Part shown: one piece after another, positions 8,419 through 15,803 of the stretch | Numbering within the stretch: position 1 is the first letter of the stretch | How the letters are laid out: each line of letters starts with the position of its first letter | The notes under the pieces: generated by a model | The model's database searches: none | The model's input: the letters and a program-made list of their open reading frames with translations, nothing else | Told to the model about the DNA's origin: nothing | Position numbers and translations under genes: made by a program | Source: Arcanobacterium sp. | GTDB lineage: Bacteria; Actinomycetota; Actinomycetes; Actinomycetales; Actinomycetaceae | Assembly (NCBI GenBank): GCA_022783665.1 | Contig: JALFZJ010000006.1 | Span: 1 to 64,000, forward strand | DNA: 64,000 nt | Direction: 5' to 3'

Positions 8419-10152
8419 ATGCGCTCTATCGCTGCCCGAGCAGCTTCAGCTGGAGCAGTCGCCGTCTGCATTGCCTTTCTATGTGTCCTTTTTCCAAGCA
8501 ACACAACACACGCAAGTATTCATACGTCTCCTCCTCCACACGCATTCACAATCATGCGCGACGCCACCACAACCAGCAGGCCAGGCTGGTTTCAGCGCGA
8601 TGACACATGGTACTACGTCACAGACGCAGGTACGCTTGCAACAGGATGGCTGAAGTGGAACAACACCTGGTACTATCTGGACGCTTCGGGCGCGATGCTT
8701 TCGAACACCTGGTTGCGTCATGCGGGGCAGTGGTACTACTTGAACCGCTCGGGGGCAATGGCCACAGGCTGGCTTCAATGGGATGGCGAATGGTATTACC
8801 TCGATTCGCACTACGGCGGTACGATGGCTACCGGATGGCGCCTGATCTCCAGCAAATGGTACTATCTTGATCCGCAGCATGGTGGCGCGTTAGCCTACGG
8901 CTTATTCCAAGCCGCCGATAACCACTACTATTTCAGTAGCGAAGCAAGCGGCGGAGCAATTCACCAAAGCCAATGGGTGACGTCGTCCGGGCGACGATAT
9001 TGGGCGTCTTCTAGCGGCGCCGTCGCCCAAGGCTGGTTTAACGTATCCGGGCAATGGTATTACGGCGATCCTTCAAAAGCCGGCGCGGTGCACACAGGTT
9101 GGCTGCTGGACAACAAAAAGTGGTACTACCTCGATCCCCAGCGCAAAGCTGCGTTGACGTACGGACTATTCGCCACACCCAACGGCAAGTACTACATCAG
9201 TACCGAGTCCACTGGCGGAGCAATCTACACCAATCAATGGGTTAGCCACCTAGGCAACTGGTATTATGCTAATCCTGACGGCAGCCTGCACACTGGCTGG
9301 CTTCAAGATGGAGGAAGTTGGTACTATCTCACCCCGGCGAAAAAAGGCGCCATGACAACTGGGTGGCTCCGTCTCAACAACAAATGGTATTATCTCGACC
9401 CAAATGGTGGCGGGCGGATGCATACAGGATGGTTGAGCGTCGGTGCCGTCAGATACTACCTACAACCTGACGGCGAAATGGTAACGGGCGCCGTCACCGT
9501 TAACGGCAAACTGCACTATTTCGATTCGACCGGCGCCTGGAGATTCGATTCCAAGCCCGTTATTGACATCTCACAATGGCAAGACCCTTCCAAGACCAAC
9601 TACGATCTTCTGGCCAAGAGCATTAGCGGCGCAATCATAAGAATCGGCTACACAGGAACAGCCACCGGAAACAGCTACTACAAAGACAAGCACTTTGAGA
9701 AGCATTATCGTGAGCTGACGAAACGGAATATACCCGTAGGCGTCTATTGGTATAGTGCTGCAAATTCCGGCAATGAGGGTACAGCGGAGGCACGGAAAGC
9801 TCTGGAGTACCTCGGCACCAAGAAACTCCAGTACCCGATATATATGGACGTAGAGGATCCGACTCATCAGGCACACCAGTCACGTGCCACTTTGACGAAC
9901 CAGATCACGCAATTCGTAAAGACCGTGAAATCGAAAGGCCACAGTGCTGGCGTGTATGCCAGTGCGTCGTGGTTCGAATCGAAGTTTAACAAGCCTGAGC
10001 TCGATAAGTTGAACATCTCTTACTGGGTAGCCCACTGGAATGCTGCGAGACCCAGCATTAACGGCTCATGGGATTTGTGGCAATACACCGTAGCTCCTGG
10101 TATATCCGGATATAACGGCCGAATCGATCTAAACATAACACCTGCACTTTAA
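8419..10152 (+). CDS. Secreted choline-binding GH25 muramidase (lysozyme)
   Basis: A 577-aa exported protein. It has a signal peptide (MRSIAARAASAG..., ending near THAS), roughly a dozen choline-binding repeats to about residue 375 (for example GWLKWNNTWYYLDASGAM), and a C-terminal GH25 domain. The domain opens VIDISQWQD and contains the acidic pair in YPIYMDVEDP and the closing DLWQYT motif. GH25 enzymes cut MurNAc-GlcNAc bonds. The layout recalls pneumococcal and phage Cpl-1-type lysozymes but with the binding domain first and a signal peptide, so it is a host autolysin rather than an endolysin. GGAG precedes the ATG. A hairpin terminator follows. Confidence 0.92.
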   Translation: MRSIAARAASAGAVAVCIAFLCVLFPSNTTHASIHTSPPPHAFTIMRDATTTSRPGWFQRDDTWYYVTDAGTLATGWLKWNNTWYYLDASGAMLSNTWLRHAGQWYYLNRSGAMATGWLQWDGEWYYLDSHYGGTMATGWRLISSKWYYLDPQHGGALAYGLFQAADNHYYFSSEASGGAIHQSQWVTSSGRRYWASSSGAVAQGWFNVSGQWYYGDPSKAGAVHTGWLLDNKKWYYLDPQRKAALTYGLFATPNGKYYISTESTGGAIYTNQWVSHLGNWYYANPDGSLHTGWLQDGGSWYYLTPAKKGAMTTGWLRLNNKWYYLDPNGGGRMHTGWLSVGAVRYYLQPDGEMVTGAVTVNGKLHYFDSTGAWRFDSKPVIDISQWQDPSKTNYDLLAKSISGAIIRIGYTGTATGNSYYKDKHFEKHYRELTKRNIPVGVYWYSAANSGNEGTAEARKALEYLGTKKLQYPIYMDVEDPTHQAHQSRATLTNQITQFVKTVKSKGHSAGVYASASWFESKFNKPELDKLNISYWVAHWNAARPSINGSWDLWQYTVAPGISGYNGRIDLNITPAL

Positions 10153-10160
10153 TCCAGAGG

Positions 10161-10201
10161 AAGCTCTTGCACTGCAATACTTCGGCGCAATGCAAGAGCT
10201 T
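10161..10201. terminator. Hairpin between convergent muramidase and lipoprotein genes
   Basis: AAGCTCTTGCA (10161-10171) pairs with TGCAAGAGCTT (10191-10201) around a 19-base loop, just after the muramidase stop and just before the end of the convergent lipoprotein gene. Confidence 0.65.
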
Positions 10202-10214
10202 TCTGAATGGTTCA

Positions 10215-10844
10215 CTAGAACATTACAGGCCACGTTGGTAGGCAGATACTAATGGCTGCAACATCGTCCGATAGACGCTCCGATGCATGAGTGAACTCAG
10301 GATTAACGTCCACGTCTTCCCCGGCTGCGATCTTTTCCATCGCCTCCGGATCATCAAATTGTGGTATCTCTCCTGCATAGAAAGAGGGAGCCAACCCAAC
10401 ATAGTCTTTCATGGCATCGTAAGCACTCCGTGCCTGCTTATCCGCTGCAGCTAATACATCGAACTCCGATTGATACGCGTCCCAGAAGTCGCCGACGAAA
10501 TTCAGCCACGCCCCCTGGAGTTCTGAAGCAACACGATCGAATTCATTGGCATTATCTGCCTCGTCCCATGCCTTCGACGCAGTGATGAACTCTTTCCCAC
10601 TATCTAGTTCGCTAAGGGCTTGTTCGAGCAAATCGTCCATTGAATTACACTCTTGACTCACTGCTCGTTTGTCGGAAAGCCCTGCGTTGGTATTCGGATC
10701 GGGGCTGGCTTCCACTCCACTATCGCCTGAAAGTTCACTCGTATTGACCGATGCACCTCCACTCGGCGTGGCGGAGCAGCCACCGGCAATTACAAGCACA
10801 CCTGCGGCAACCAGTTGTACGGCTCGTATTCTCGTCAATCGCAT
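10215..10844 (-). CDS. Putative lipoprotein, function unknown
   Basis: A 209-aa protein with a lipoprotein signal peptide: basic MRLTRIR, hydrophobic VAAGVLVIA and a lipobox-like GGC. A Ser/Gly/Asp-rich tether follows, then a helical, Asp/Glu/Ala-rich domain without a family I recognise. It starts 19 bp after the choline-binding NlpC/P60 gene on the same strand, so the two are probably one operon. Its expression could suffer from polarity when that gene is out of frame. It is likely exported and anchored to the membrane; the role is unknown. Confidence 0.75.
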   Translation of the reverse strand: MRLTRIRAVQLVAAGVLVIAGGCSATPSGGASVNTSELSGDSGVEASPDPNTNAGLSDKRAVSQECNSMDDLLEQALSELDSGKEFITASKAWDEADNANEFDRVASELQGAWLNFVGDFWDAYQSEFDVLAAADKQARSAYDAMKDYVGLAPSFYAGEIPQFDDPEAMEKIAAGEDVDVNPEFTHASERLSDDVAAISICLPTWPVMF

Positions 10845-10863
10845 TTACCTACCCACCCCTCTA

Positions 10864-12714
10864 TCAGGGAAACGGACGCACAACCGTTGGGGCAACAGTA
10901 GAGAATGTATACACGGAGGTTATCCCCGCCGGCTTGCCCGGAGAGTCCGTTTGCATGATTTGGTTATTGCCGAGATATATCCCCACGTGATAGACAACTC
11001 CTGAGCGATTCTGGTAAAACACCAGGTCTCCGCGTTGCCGTTGCCCAAACGGCACATGCTTTAGCTTTGGATGCGCATATAGCTCTCGCGAGCTCCGATA
11101 TGCAGGCCAGCCATGTTTGACGACGTTTATTGGTTGAGGATCAAGCCCCGCAGCATGCATCGCCTGCAATGCAAGACCCGAGCAGTCAAATCCGAGATTG
11201 TACGGGCCTGCACCTCCCCATGTGTACTGAGAACCACGAGCTGAAAGCGCATAGTTTACCAATGCATCGATGTGCTCCTGGCGGCTAGCGCTGACGGAAA
11301 TGGGTGAAGGCATATACTGATCGACGTACCAGCTGTATCCAGTGCGCAATGCGTCCCATGTGCGTTTATCTACGACTCCGTTGGCCGGTATACCAGCACG
11401 GCGCTGGAAAGCCTTGACCGCATTAATCGTCTGACTATCCATCGTCACAAGCCGGCGCGAATACCAAATGCCGAGCTTTTGCTGCACGATACGTACTTTA
11501 ACGCCATTCATCCCTGCTGTAAGGGTATTCGTACTCCATCCCAACGAGGACAAACGATTGGTAACTTGGAGATATCCGCCAGGCACCTGATAGTTTATCC
11601 ACTCACCAGAGCCTAAGAACCGATAAGTCTTGCCATTGATGCGCCGGGTACCTGTTACCATGACGCCGCTTGCTGGATCGAGGTAGTACCATGCACTACC
11701 CAGTTTCACCCAACCAAAACGTTGACTCCCTGAGGAATCAAAATACAACCAGCCTGACGTATGCTTGTACCAACCAGTCACCATCGCGCCAGATGAAGAA
11801 AGCAGATACTTCTTTCCGTTGAGTGACAGCCAGCCAGTCTGCATTATTCCTTGGGCATCTGAGTAATACCAGGCGCCACGATCTTTGTACCAACCTACGG
11901 TTCGATGGCCATTTGGAACATGGTAATACATCCATTGACCGTTAACCTTGCGCCATCCGGTGAACATGGCACCGTCACCGAGAAGCAAATACTGTTTGCC
12001 AGAGACAACTACCTCTCCGGTTGCCATCTTCGCTTTCTGGCTGGGATCCAAATAATACCAACGCGCCTTGTACCACAACCAGCCAGACCGAATATCCCCG
12101 CCTTTATTCGCCCAATACCATCCGCCATCTATCGAAATCCATTGGTTTTGATAGATGGCGCCATTGCCACCACCACGTGCTATGTAGTCTCTACCATCGC
12201 TTGCCGTGAAACGGCCGGTCACCATACGCCCATAGTTGTCAGGATCTAGCCAATACCACTTGTTGTTGTGATGAAGCCACCCTGTGGTGAGTGCACCACT
12301 AGTCTTTGAGCCGAAATAATACCAATCGGAATCTATCTGCTGCCAACCGTACACCATCCAACCAGAGGTATCGAAGTAGTACTCTGAGCCGTCGATTATC
12401 GCAAATGTATTCTCTGGCCACGTACCATCGGAATTGCGCCACCACCAGCGCCCAGAAGAAGCTACCCATTTACCAGATCCAGTAAGGTCAATCGGGTTGT
12501 TCAGCGCGTCGCCTCCCAGATCGACGACGCTTTCGTCTTGGATACCTGCCTGAGTTTTTGGTTCAGGTTCAGAAGTCGGCGTTCGCTCCTCAGTCAGATC
12601 CCCACGGATGTTTTCAGACTCTGTGCCCCCCATTTGCACCGCTCGTCTGAGACGTCTCAGTGGTCGCCCCAGAAGTCTGGTTCGCTTCAACGTACGAAGA
12701 GTTACCGGAGGCAT
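10864..12714 (-). CDS. Choline-binding NlpC/P60 endopeptidase, main frame (out of frame with its signal peptide)
   Basis: This frame encodes a Glu/Pro-rich linker, about a dozen choline-binding repeats (GWLHHNNKWYWLDPDNYGRM type), a PG_binding_1-like domain (VRIVQQKLGIW...AVKAFQRRAGIPANG) and a C-terminal NlpC/P60 domain. The NlpC/P60 part has the catalytic Cys in GFDCSGL and the His in VYHVGIYLG. Such enzymes cleave stem peptides of peptidoglycan. The open frame extends upstream to 12714 but has no signal peptide there. The secretion signal is in the +1-shifted frame (12614-12796), and the two meet at a run of six G. With five G, the fused product would be about 643 aa. It is therefore probably OFF in this sequence. 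Confidence 0.85.
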   Translation of the reverse strand: MPPVTLRTLKRTRLLGRPLRRLRRAVQMGGTESENIRGDLTEERTPTSEPEPKTQAGIQDESVVDLGGDALNNPIDLTGSGKWVASSGRWWWRNSDGTWPENTFAIIDGSEYYFDTSGWMVYGWQQIDSDWYYFGSKTSGALTTGWLHHNNKWYWLDPDNYGRMVTGRFTASDGRDYIARGGGNGAIYQNQWISIDGGWYWANKGGDIRSGWLWYKARWYYLDPSQKAKMATGEVVVSGKQYLLLGDGAMFTGWRKVNGQWMYYHVPNGHRTVGWYKDRGAWYYSDAQGIMQTGWLSLNGKKYLLSSSGAMVTGWYKHTSGWLYFDSSGSQRFGWVKLGSAWYYLDPASGVMVTGTRRINGKTYRFLGSGEWINYQVPGGYLQVTNRLSSLGWSTNTLTAGMNGVKVRIVQQKLGIWYSRRLVTMDSQTINAVKAFQRRAGIPANGVVDKRTWDALRTGYSWYVDQYMPSPISVSASRQEHIDALVNYALSARGSQYTWGGAGPYNLGFDCSGLALQAMHAAGLDPQPINVVKHGWPAYRSSRELYAHPKLKHVPFGQRQRGDLVFYQNRSGVVYHVGIYLGNNQIMQTDSPGKPAGITSVYTFSTVAPTVVRPFP

Positions 12715-12796
12715 CTACCGCATGCGCAGACGGCGTCACCAAAGAAAACACGATAAGACCCGTTAGCACCATCTTGGCAACATCGCGTAAATTCAT
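12614..12796 (-). CDS. Signal-peptide fragment of the choline-binding NlpC/P60 gene
   Basis: This short frame reads MNLRDVAKMVLTGLIVFSLVTPSAHA (given here in two parts: MNLRDVAKM and VLTGLIVFSLVTPSAHA), an ideal Sec signal peptide. A Thr/Ser-rich linker follows, ending NGGHRV at a stop just past the G6 tract. Deleting one G turns NGGH into NGGTESEN and joins it to the downstream repeats and NlpC/P60 domain. An upstream in-frame TTG at 12817 is an alternative start without a good ribosome site. Confidence 0.75.
   Translation of the reverse strand: MNLRDVAKMVLTGLIVFSLVTPSAHAVDASGNSSYVEANQTSGATTETSQTSGANGGHRV
12626..12631 (-). repeat. G6 homopolymer at the frame junction (candidate phase switch)
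   Basis: On the minus strand AAT-GGGGGG-CACAGAG joins the signal-peptide frame to the body frame. Six G puts the two out of frame. Five (or eight) restores N-G-G-T-E-S-E-N. Homopolymer slippage here would switch secretion of the endopeptidase on or off. Confidence 0.7.
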
Positions 12797-12798
12797 AT

Positions 12799-12804
12799 CC
12801 CCCC
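12799..12804 (-). repeat. Second G6 tract in the ribosome-binding region of the same gene
   Basis: On the minus strand GTGGGGGGAT lies two bases before the ATG at 12796. It doubles as the only purine-rich ribosome site, with unusually short spacing. Changes in tract length would change spacing and hence translation. Confidence 0.55.
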
Positions 12805-13063
12805 ACTGAATCGTCAATCGGCAAGTAAGCTAAGTAAACCGACAGCATCGCCTAACCACGAAGTCTTGCGGCGAAGCTCAGCCAGACGGTAATCTCCAAA
12901 AAGCTTTCTCGCCGGCCCTATTGTTGTTTACGTGTACTGCTTTTAGGCTAACACGCACTGCGTTATGATGCGACAACTCAATCAGCGAGCGCATAAAACC
13001 GCACTAGGAGGCCATGATTGTGAGATCCGGGCAGCGTCAATGCTGCCCGCTGATTTCATGTGC

Positions 13064-13069
13064 GATAAT
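13064..13069 (+). promoter_or_regulatory. -10 element for leaderless glycosyltransferase gene
   Basis: GATAAT lies seven bases before the ATG at 13077. No Shine-Dalgarno site precedes that ATG, so transcription would begin at or next to the start codon. Confidence 0.5.
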
Positions 13070-13076
13070 ACGAACC

Positions 13077-13814
13077 ATGGACACATCGACACCCTCGCAT
13101 CCCCCGGAGCACCTAGACGCACTGCGAGTTGATAGCAGATTATCAACTCTCACATGGCTTGTGATGCCTCTTTACAACGAGGGAGCCGTCGTGGGCGACG
13201 TCATCCGATCGGCACGCGAAACGTTCCCGAACATCGTTGCGGTAGACGACGGCTCTACTGATGACTCCGCGGCCATCGCGAGCGCTGCTGGAGCCACCGT
13301 CGTCTCTCATCCGATTAATCTTGGCCAAGGCGCGGCGCTCCAAACCGGCATCACATGGGTGCTCACCCACACTGACGCAAAATACATGGTAACGTTCGAC
13401 TCTGATGGCCAGCATCGCACCTCGGACGCACTAGCTATGATTCAATATGCCGAAAAGCACAACCTTGCGTTCGTTCTCGGGTCACGTTTTCTTGACGGAA
13501 ACCACCAAGCCGGAAAAATCAAGCATCTCGTGCTCGCCACTGCGGCGAAGGTCACGTACCTCACCAAGCACATGAAGCTCACGGATTCGCACAATGGATT
13601 ACGCGTGCTTCGCCGCGATGCTGCCGAGCAACTCAACCTCACTCAGCACCGCATGGCTCACGCGTCACAGATCATATCCCAACTAGCAGCAAGCAAGCTC
13701 CCATGGGCTGAATACCCCGTGACGATCGACTACACGGATTACTCGCGTGCCAAAGGGCAGAGCCTCCTCAACGGCGTCAATATCCTCACCGAACTGTTTT
13801 TCGAACCGAAGTGA
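13077..13814 (+). CDS. Family 2 glycosyltransferase
   Basis: A GT-A fold transferase of the dolichyl-phosphate-mannose-synthase-like GT2 group. Visible motifs are LVMPLYNEGAVVGDV, AVDDGSTDDS (nucleotide-binding Asp), the DSDGQH metal site and GSRF. It probably transfers a sugar to a polyprenyl-phosphate or surface glycan on the cytoplasmic face. I prefer the ATG at 13077 (245 aa), seven bases after GATAAT. The frame is open to 13014 with AGGAGG just upstream, but that extension is Cys-rich, unlike the family, and contains a GGGCAGC/GCTGCCC hairpin. A DUF2304 gene follows 54 bp downstream, a pairing common in cell-envelope clusters. Confidence 0.85.
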   Translation: MDTSTPSHPPEHLDALRVDSRLSTLTWLVMPLYNEGAVVGDVIRSARETFPNIVAVDDGSTDDSAAIASAAGATVVSHPINLGQGAALQTGITWVLTHTDAKYMVTFDSDGQHRTSDALAMIQYAEKHNLAFVLGSRFLDGNHQAGKIKHLVLATAAKVTYLTKHMKLTDSHNGLRVLRRDAAEQLNLTQHRMAHASQIISQLAASKLPWAEYPVTIDYTDYSRAKGQSLLNGVNILTELFFEPK

Positions 13815-13855
13815 CGACAGACGCCGCAGCCACGCCGCCACACCCAGACGAAATG

Positions 13856-13861
13856 TAGAAT
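13856..13861 (+). promoter_or_regulatory. -10 element for leaderless DUF2304 gene
   Basis: TAGAAT is followed by seven bases and then the ATG at 13869, with no ribosome-binding site. This is the usual spacing for a leaderless actinobacterial transcript. Confidence 0.5.
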
Positions 13862-13868
13862 TAAGACT

Positions 13869-14309
13869 ATGTTGATCAAGATCGTTCTCATCGCAGCAGT
13901 GCTCGTTATTGCCTATTATCTTGTGCATTTCACCAACAATGCAAAGAATGTGGCGCTGCGACGATTGCTGCTCCTCCTATTCGTTGCGGCAGCCATAGCG
14001 TCAATCATTTTCCCAGATATCACCGGATACGTGGCACGTTTTCTCGGTGTTGGCCGTGGAACAGACCTTCTCCTCTACATGCTGGTGATTGCCTTTCTGT
14101 CTTATGCGGTGGTCAATTATCGCCGTCTCAACATTCTTGAGAGTCGGCTCGTTGAACTTGCGCGTGAGCTCGCTATCACACGTGCAGATTCACAATCTCT
14201 TCTACAAGCCGCAAGCCACTCTCCGGTAGGAAACTCCGCCATCGATGAAAGTAAAGCGGATGGCGACGTACACGGAAACGTAGCAAACGCTGAATCCACC
14301 GCCGAGTAG
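13869..14309 (+). CDS. DUF2304-family membrane protein
   Basis: A 146-aa protein with three predicted membrane helices (from LIKIVLIAAVLVIAYYLV, through LLLLLFVAAAIASIIFP, to LLLYMLVIAFLSYAVV). The cytoplasmic tail begins YRRLNILESRLVELARELA, which can form a short coiled coil, and ends in a disordered Ser/Asp stretch. This is the DUF2304 pattern. Such proteins usually sit next to GT2 enzymes and probably assist or anchor them; the biochemical role is not known. It has its own leaderless-type -10 (TAGAAT) rather than relying only on read-through from the glycosyltransferase. Confidence 0.8.
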   Translation: MLIKIVLIAAVLVIAYYLVHFTNNAKNVALRRLLLLLFVAAAIASIIFPDITGYVARFLGVGRGTDLLLYMLVIAFLSYAVVNYRRLNILESRLVELARELAITRADSQSLLQAASHSPVGNSAIDESKADGDVHGNVANAESTAE

Positions 14310-14455
14310 AGCGAATTGAAGCCATACTCTGATTCGCTCAGGGTATATCCCATGCCCCGCATCAGAACCGCAGACCTCGAAGCAGCACTCCGAGCATCTT
14401 GAGCACCCCGCATTTCTGCCCGCCATGAAATACCTCAACTCTGCGTCGCTCAGAG

Positions 14456-14461
14456 TAAAAT
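14456..14461 (+). promoter_or_regulatory. -10 element for leaderless LCP gene
   Basis: TAAAAT is followed by seven bases and the ATG at 14469. No Shine-Dalgarno site is present. Confidence 0.5.
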
Positions 14462-14468
14462 ATCCACC

Positions 14469-15803
14469 ATGGCAAGTAAACCTCCCCGCCCGAGCGTGCC
14501 TCAGCGTAGCCGCGAGCACGCCTCGGCTCAGGCGCACTATACTGCTCCGAAGCACAAAAAAGCCCGCGCACCGCTGTTCAATGCGTTACGTGCGCTTGGA
14601 TTGATTGTACTTGCCATGATTCTGGGCGGGGGAGCTTTCGCCGGCACACTCACCTACAAGCTCCAAAACAACATCACCCAACATTCGCTCGATACATACG
14701 TATCCGAAGAAGAACGCCCCGAGCCGGTTATCCCGATTGATCAAAAGGCTGGCCAGCCTCTCAACATTCTCCTTCTCGGCTCGGACGAGCGTAAAGGCGC
14801 CTCAGATATTGACGGCACTGGAGCTTCGGGTGCTGTAGAAGGCATGCGTTCCGATACCACTATGCTCGTTCACATTTCGGCAGATCGCTCACGCATCAAT
14901 GTGATCTCCATCCCGCGAGATATGATCGTCGATATTCCGTCCTGTACCCTCCCCAATGGCGATCGCACCTACCGCACGCAAGATATGTTCAACTCTGCTT
15001 TTATGCTCGGCGGTATTACTGGCGATGTATCTGCTGCCGCGGCCTGTACCTTGCGCACAGTAGAAGGAATGACGGGCGTGCTAGTAGATGGCTACGTAGT
15101 GGTGGATTTCGCTTCGTTTAAGGACGTCGTCAATGCTATCGGCGGTGTAGATATGTGTTTCGCCCAAGATATTGACGATCCGCAAGCCAACCTGAAACTC
15201 ACAGCCGGCTGCCACACTCTTAACGGCGATGAAGCTCTGGGGATTGCCCGCGCCCGCAAAACCTTGGGCGACGGTTCTGATCTTTCTCGTATTGGCCGCC
15301 AACAAGAACTTGTATTTAGAATCGCGGAAAAGATCCTCGGCATGAGTGTATTCACAGATGCGGGGAGCATGTATTCAATGCTTGGCGCTGTAACCCGCAA
15401 TCTTGACACTTCTGAGGGGTTGGGCAATCTTGATGTGCTTGCAGGCCTCATGTATTCCCTGCGCAATATCGATTCAGAAAACATCAATTTCGTGACGATG
15501 CCGTTCTACAGCGATCCTTCAAACCCGAACCGCGTACGCCCGTCTGCCGAAGCCGAGAGCGTATGGGAAGCTCTGCGCAATGACGAACCGCTTCCGAAGC
15601 TTTCCCCGAACGGATACGAGAGAACGCAAGAAGAAGTCGTTATCACCAATCGTGCAGCTCCGCCCGATGAATCAGGCAATTCTGGCACAGACGGCGATAG
15701 CAACGGCTCCGATCCGGATCGTAGCGCTTCGGATACCACCGCTCCAAACAGCACATCCGGTAGGAACACAACCGGCAACGGGCAAGCTGGAGGCAATCAG
15801 TAA
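14469..15803 (+). CDS. LytR-CpsA-Psr (LCP) family glycopolymer ligase
   Basis: A 444-aa membrane-anchored LCP protein. A short basic cytoplasmic tail precedes one helix (ALGLIVLAMILGGGAFAGTLTY). The extracellular LCP domain has LNILLLGSDERKG, the Arg/Asp pair in MRSDTTMLVH, VISIPRDMIVDIP, and late RARKTLGDGSDLSRIGRQQ. LCP enzymes move glycopolymers (teichoic acids, capsule, arabinogalactan) from lipid carriers to peptidoglycan. The tail is a long Ser/Gly/Asp-rich disordered stretch. Its TAA overlaps the next gene's ATG (TAATG), so translation of the two LCP genes is coupled. The ligase could attach the phosphocholine-bearing polymer made by the left-hand genes, which is inference. Confidence 0.9.
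   Translation: MASKPPRPSVPQRSREHASAQAHYTAPKHKKARAPLFNALRALGLIVLAMILGGGAFAGTLTYKLQNNITQHSLDTYVSEEERPEPVIPIDQKAGQPLNILLLGSDERKGASDIDGTGASGAVEGMRSDTTMLVHISADRSRINVISIPRDMIVDIPSCTLPNGDRTYRTQDMFNSAFMLGGITGDVSAAAACTLRTVEGMTGVLVDGYVVVDFASFKDVVNAIGGVDMCFAQDIDDPQANLKLTAGCHTLNGDEALGIARARKTLGDGSDLSRIGRQQELVFRIAEKILGMSVFTDAGSMYSMLGAVTRNLDTSEGLGNLDVLAGLMYSLRNIDSENINFVTMPFYSDPSNPNRVRPSAEAESVWEALRNDEPLPKLSPNGYERTQEEVVITNRAAPPDESGNSGTDGDSNGSDPDRSASDTTAPNSTSGRNTTGNGQAGGNQ

Noticed and set aside
8419..10152. Prophage endolysin interpretation of the GH25 choline-binding protein
   Set aside because: It has a Sec signal peptide, an N-terminal rather than C-terminal repeat domain, and no holin or phage genes nearby. 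A host autolysin fits better.
13014..13076. N-terminal extension of the glycosyltransferase from the ATG at 13014 with AGGAGG
   Set aside because: The spacing to that ATG is only two bases, the added peptide (QRQCCPLISCAIIRT) is unlike the family, and a hairpin lies in it. The ATG at 13077 has a well-placed -10. The extension remains possible from a GTG at 13020.
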